NCBI RefSeq assembly: GCF_900324465.2
Contig: NC_046615.1
Span: 22,268,331-22,332,330 of the forward strand
Direction: 5' to 3'
From: Anabas testudineus
Lineage: Eukaryota; Chordata; Actinopteri; Anabantiformes; Anabantidae
Length of the DNA stretch: 64,000 bases
Part shown: positions 61,473 to 64,000 of the stretch, one piece after another
How the letters are laid out: each line of letters opens with the position of its first letter
Position numbering within the stretch: position 1 is the stretch's first letter
Notes under the pieces: model-generated
Told to the model about the DNA's origin: nothing
What the model saw: the letters and a program-made list of their open reading frames with translations, nothing else
Databases searched by the model: none
Program-made: the position numbers and the translations under genes

Positions 61473-63803
61473 ATGGCTGACTGGAATAGAGGTATCGTTT
61501 TTGACACGTATTCACTTGTAAATATTTTGTTATTAAGCGTATCCAGCAGTACAGAACTAACGCTAACGTTACAGGTGAATGATGGGATGTATAACCTAAA
61601 CGATTAGTCAGACTAAGAATATGCTCAGTGTCTGGATCTGTAACGTTAGTTACTCCACTTGGGCCACTTCGGCTACTCCACCGAAAACAAGGCTGAAGCT
61701 TAGCTAGCAGGCTAACTAGATGAGAAGTTTAGCGTTAGGTAACGTTACTTATGTCCTAACATTAATCTCACGTTAACCTAACGCTACACTACTATGAACG
61801 GAACAGTTGGGTCAGTTCATAACAGTGTAGCTAATATTTCGTCTGTAATTTAGCACCTATCCAGAGTTGGTTAACCCACTATCGAGTTAGCATTACGAAG
61901 AAGAAGTGCTGCTTTCATTAGCGTTAACTGACAAACAGTGCTAGCTTAAAGTACTAAAAGAAAACTTGCGTGTAAAAACTAAAAAAGAATAAGAATAACG
62001 TTAGTCAGTGGTCTGTATCTTCTGTGGTGACGCCCCCAACATAAACGACTACTATCTTAGCTAAAAGTTCTGCATTTGATATTCAGTGGAAATGTTTAGC
62101 ATCAACTACAAGAGGTAAAAGGAACTGACGTTACTGACACGGTGGAGTGGCAGTACTTAGCTAGCAGACGTTAACGTTAACGCGTTAGTTAACCTAGCTA
62201 ACGTCACCTCAGGACATTTCAGTGAGCTATTATCACACTGTAGACTACATCATTTTTGTCATTGTCGTTTGTGGTGTTTAATAATACGCATCTATGACTG
62301 TTATTATAACTCTGTTTCTTTAGCGAGCAGCTAGTTTTATAGCTAGTTAGCTAACTGCTATATTGGCTAGCTTACTGGTGCCACTGCATTTCCTTTAGGT
62401 GGCGCCCTTGACTCTGTTTACTTTGTGACTGTGTTAACTGAACTCATAACCCATTAAATCCTTCAAAAATAATTATATATATTATCGTTGGTTGTGAATA
62501 AATCTGATTAAAGCTAAGTAGCACCTACCTTTAACGGCGGATTAACAGGAAGTTAAATTACCGTTAATCATTTGAAATAAGAGCTAAAACCCCTGCTGCG
62601 AAAACTGAGATTAGGAAACCCCGTTGTACGTGGACCGAGGAAGAGACGTCCTGTTTTAATTTATTGTTAATTGAATTATTTTAATGTACAAATTATATAT
62701 TTAACTCATAATAAGTGTATTGTCAACGATGTTACAGGAATGTAAATGTCTGACTAGAGCACGGTCAAAAATGTCTAAAACTAGGCTCATTGCATTACTG
62801 ATTTTACAGCTGTTTGCCTAAACAACCTTGGCACCTTTATTATTAATTGGCTGTTTCATCAATTATGATGTATAAATATGCATATTGTCTCTGTTGATGT
62901 ATTAAATAAACCAGTTTTACACAAGCCTCACAATTTTTCATCAATTTTACATTTGCATGTTAAACGCATTAATCTACATACAGAACCTCAGGAATATATT
63001 CATAACTAGTTTCCCACCACTACATAATGAGTGTCTATGTCTATGTGCAGTCACTGCTGTTTTACTTCTAATCCAGAGTATCTGTGCGTTTACAGGCCAT
63101 GGCTCTGTGGACGACATGCTGGATGCTGAAAATAAGCGTCTGGCTGAAAACTTGGCCACCAAGGTTTCCAGACTGAAATCTGTGAGTTAAAACGAAGAGT
63201 TAATCATCAGTTGCCAAATAAATACATAATATAAATAAATACTAAATCTGTTCAGACTCATTCATCACAACAGTCTGCACACTTGTATGAAGTAGAGCAC
63301 TGATGCTTTAATATTCTGTCTTTAATACTCTGTAGTTTGACACTGAAATGATGCAAAGGTTGATTTTATGTCACTAATATAAACTCAAGTTTAAGATTAG
63401 CCTGTCTGTCTCTGTTTCTGACAGCTGGCGTATGACATTGACAGAGAAGCTGATGATCAGAACGAATATCTGGACAACATGGTGAGTCCATCTGATGTAT
63501 GAAGAATACAGAAAATATAATATAATAAAGACTTTGTCTTTATTACAATGGTATTTATATGCCATGTTATTGGAAAGAGAGAATTTATTAAATCAATTTA
63601 CCTCCACAATCAGTCATCTTCCCTCTTCCTTTCAGGATTCTAACTTCCTGAGCGCAACAGGCCTGCTGACCGGCAGTGTAAAGCGTTTCTCCACCATGGT
63701 TCGATCCGGCAGAGACAACCGCCGCATCCTTTGCTATGTGTCCGTTGGGTTGGTCCTGGTCTTTTTTCTGCTCTACTACCTGGTCTCCAGGGTACAGCGC
63801 TGA
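61473..63803 (+). CDS. bet1l: BET1-like Golgi SNARE (GS15)
   Basis: Four exons (61473-61491, 63096-63181, 63425-63481, 63636-63803) give an intact 109-aa protein, close to the human 111 aa. It starts MADWNRG, like human MADWARA. The Qc-SNARE motif spans roughly residues 12-72 (MLDAENKRLAENLATKVSRL, SLAYDIDREADDQNEYLD, LTGSVKRFSTM). A C-terminal anchor follows (CYVSVGLVLVFFLLYYLVS, about 84-102) and ends SRVQR. BET1L acts in retrograde transport within the Golgi with syntaxin-5, GOS28 and Ykt6. Exon 1 holds only 19 coding bases, followed by a 1.6-kb intron. The polyadenylation signal AATAAA is at 63906-63911. The plain BET1 paralogue is excluded by the MADW start and the KRFSTM wording. Confidence 0.95.
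61550..62400. repeat. Cluster of AACGTTA and GCTAGC-type palindromic words in bet1l intron 1
   Basis: Words such as TAACGTTA, GTTAACGTTAACGCGTTAG, CTAGCTAACG and TAGCTAGC recur many times over about 850 bases just inside the first intron. They are absent from most of the window. No tandem period is visible. Confidence 0.6.
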
Positions 63804-64000
63804 TGGGAAAACCGGTACAGCCAGGAGCTGGTTCCTAAAAACAGATCAGACCTTAGACACTGACATCACATCTGATTCAAATTAACTCCTGCATGAAGCT
63901 GAGGAAATAAAGAGGAAGTAGACAGGAAATATTTTTATTGAAATGATGAACTGACCAGCGACAGGTGTCAGAAACACTTGGAATCACGGCGGTGCCAAAG

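Overview
The window is vertebrate nuclear DNA from a teleost fish. It has intron-rich genes with GT-AG splice sites and long introns. It holds fish-type repeats: L2-like LINEs, tRNA-derived SINEs, Tc1-like DNA transposons and MITEs. It also carries a fish-specific interferon-induced family (gig2) and genes in teleost/vertebrate order. Six single-copy or clustered gene groups could be read exon by exon. There is no sign of bacterial, plasmid or CRISPR sequence. A run of 100 Ns (4431-4530) marks an assembly gap.

Layout. 1-4000: the amino-terminal exons of a gramd4-like gene (+); the membrane and GRAM-domain exons are missing and the coiled-coil exon is out of frame. 4780-5320: L2 LINE debris. 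5360-21950: two large head-to-head pairs of six-cysteine astacin metalloprotease genes (nephrosin-like). These are copies A(-)/B(+) and C(-)/D(+), two near-identical palindromes offset by about 11.32 kb and separated by about 6 kb of nested repeats. 23458-25259: gig2-like gene a (-). 26345-28620: astacin copy E (+). 29221-31591: gig2-like gene b (-), with an L2 fragment in its third intron. 33077-39913: gtse1 (-), a complete 11-exon reading of 726 aa. 42582-58785: a plasma-membrane Ca2+ ATPase (-), best match atp2b4, 20 coding exons and 1249 aa. 61473-63803: bet1l (+), 4 exons and 109 aa.

How it fits together. gramd4 and gtse1 lie close together in human 22q13, so the left half looks like an ancestral gramd4-gtse1 neighbourhood. 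Into this a young, still homogenising array of innate-immunity genes has expanded: secreted nephrosin-like proteases interleaved with Gig2 PARP-like proteins. The array shows inverted and tandem duplication, gene conversion with a visible mosaic breakpoint (copy E), and one copy (A) with frame-breaking indels. The right half (gtse1, atp2b4, bet1l) is ordinary housekeeping sequence with SINE, LINE, MITE and LTR-like insertions in introns. Exon borders and protein lengths were worked out by hand from splice sites and reading-frame phase. Family assignments rest on remembered protein families, not on a database search.
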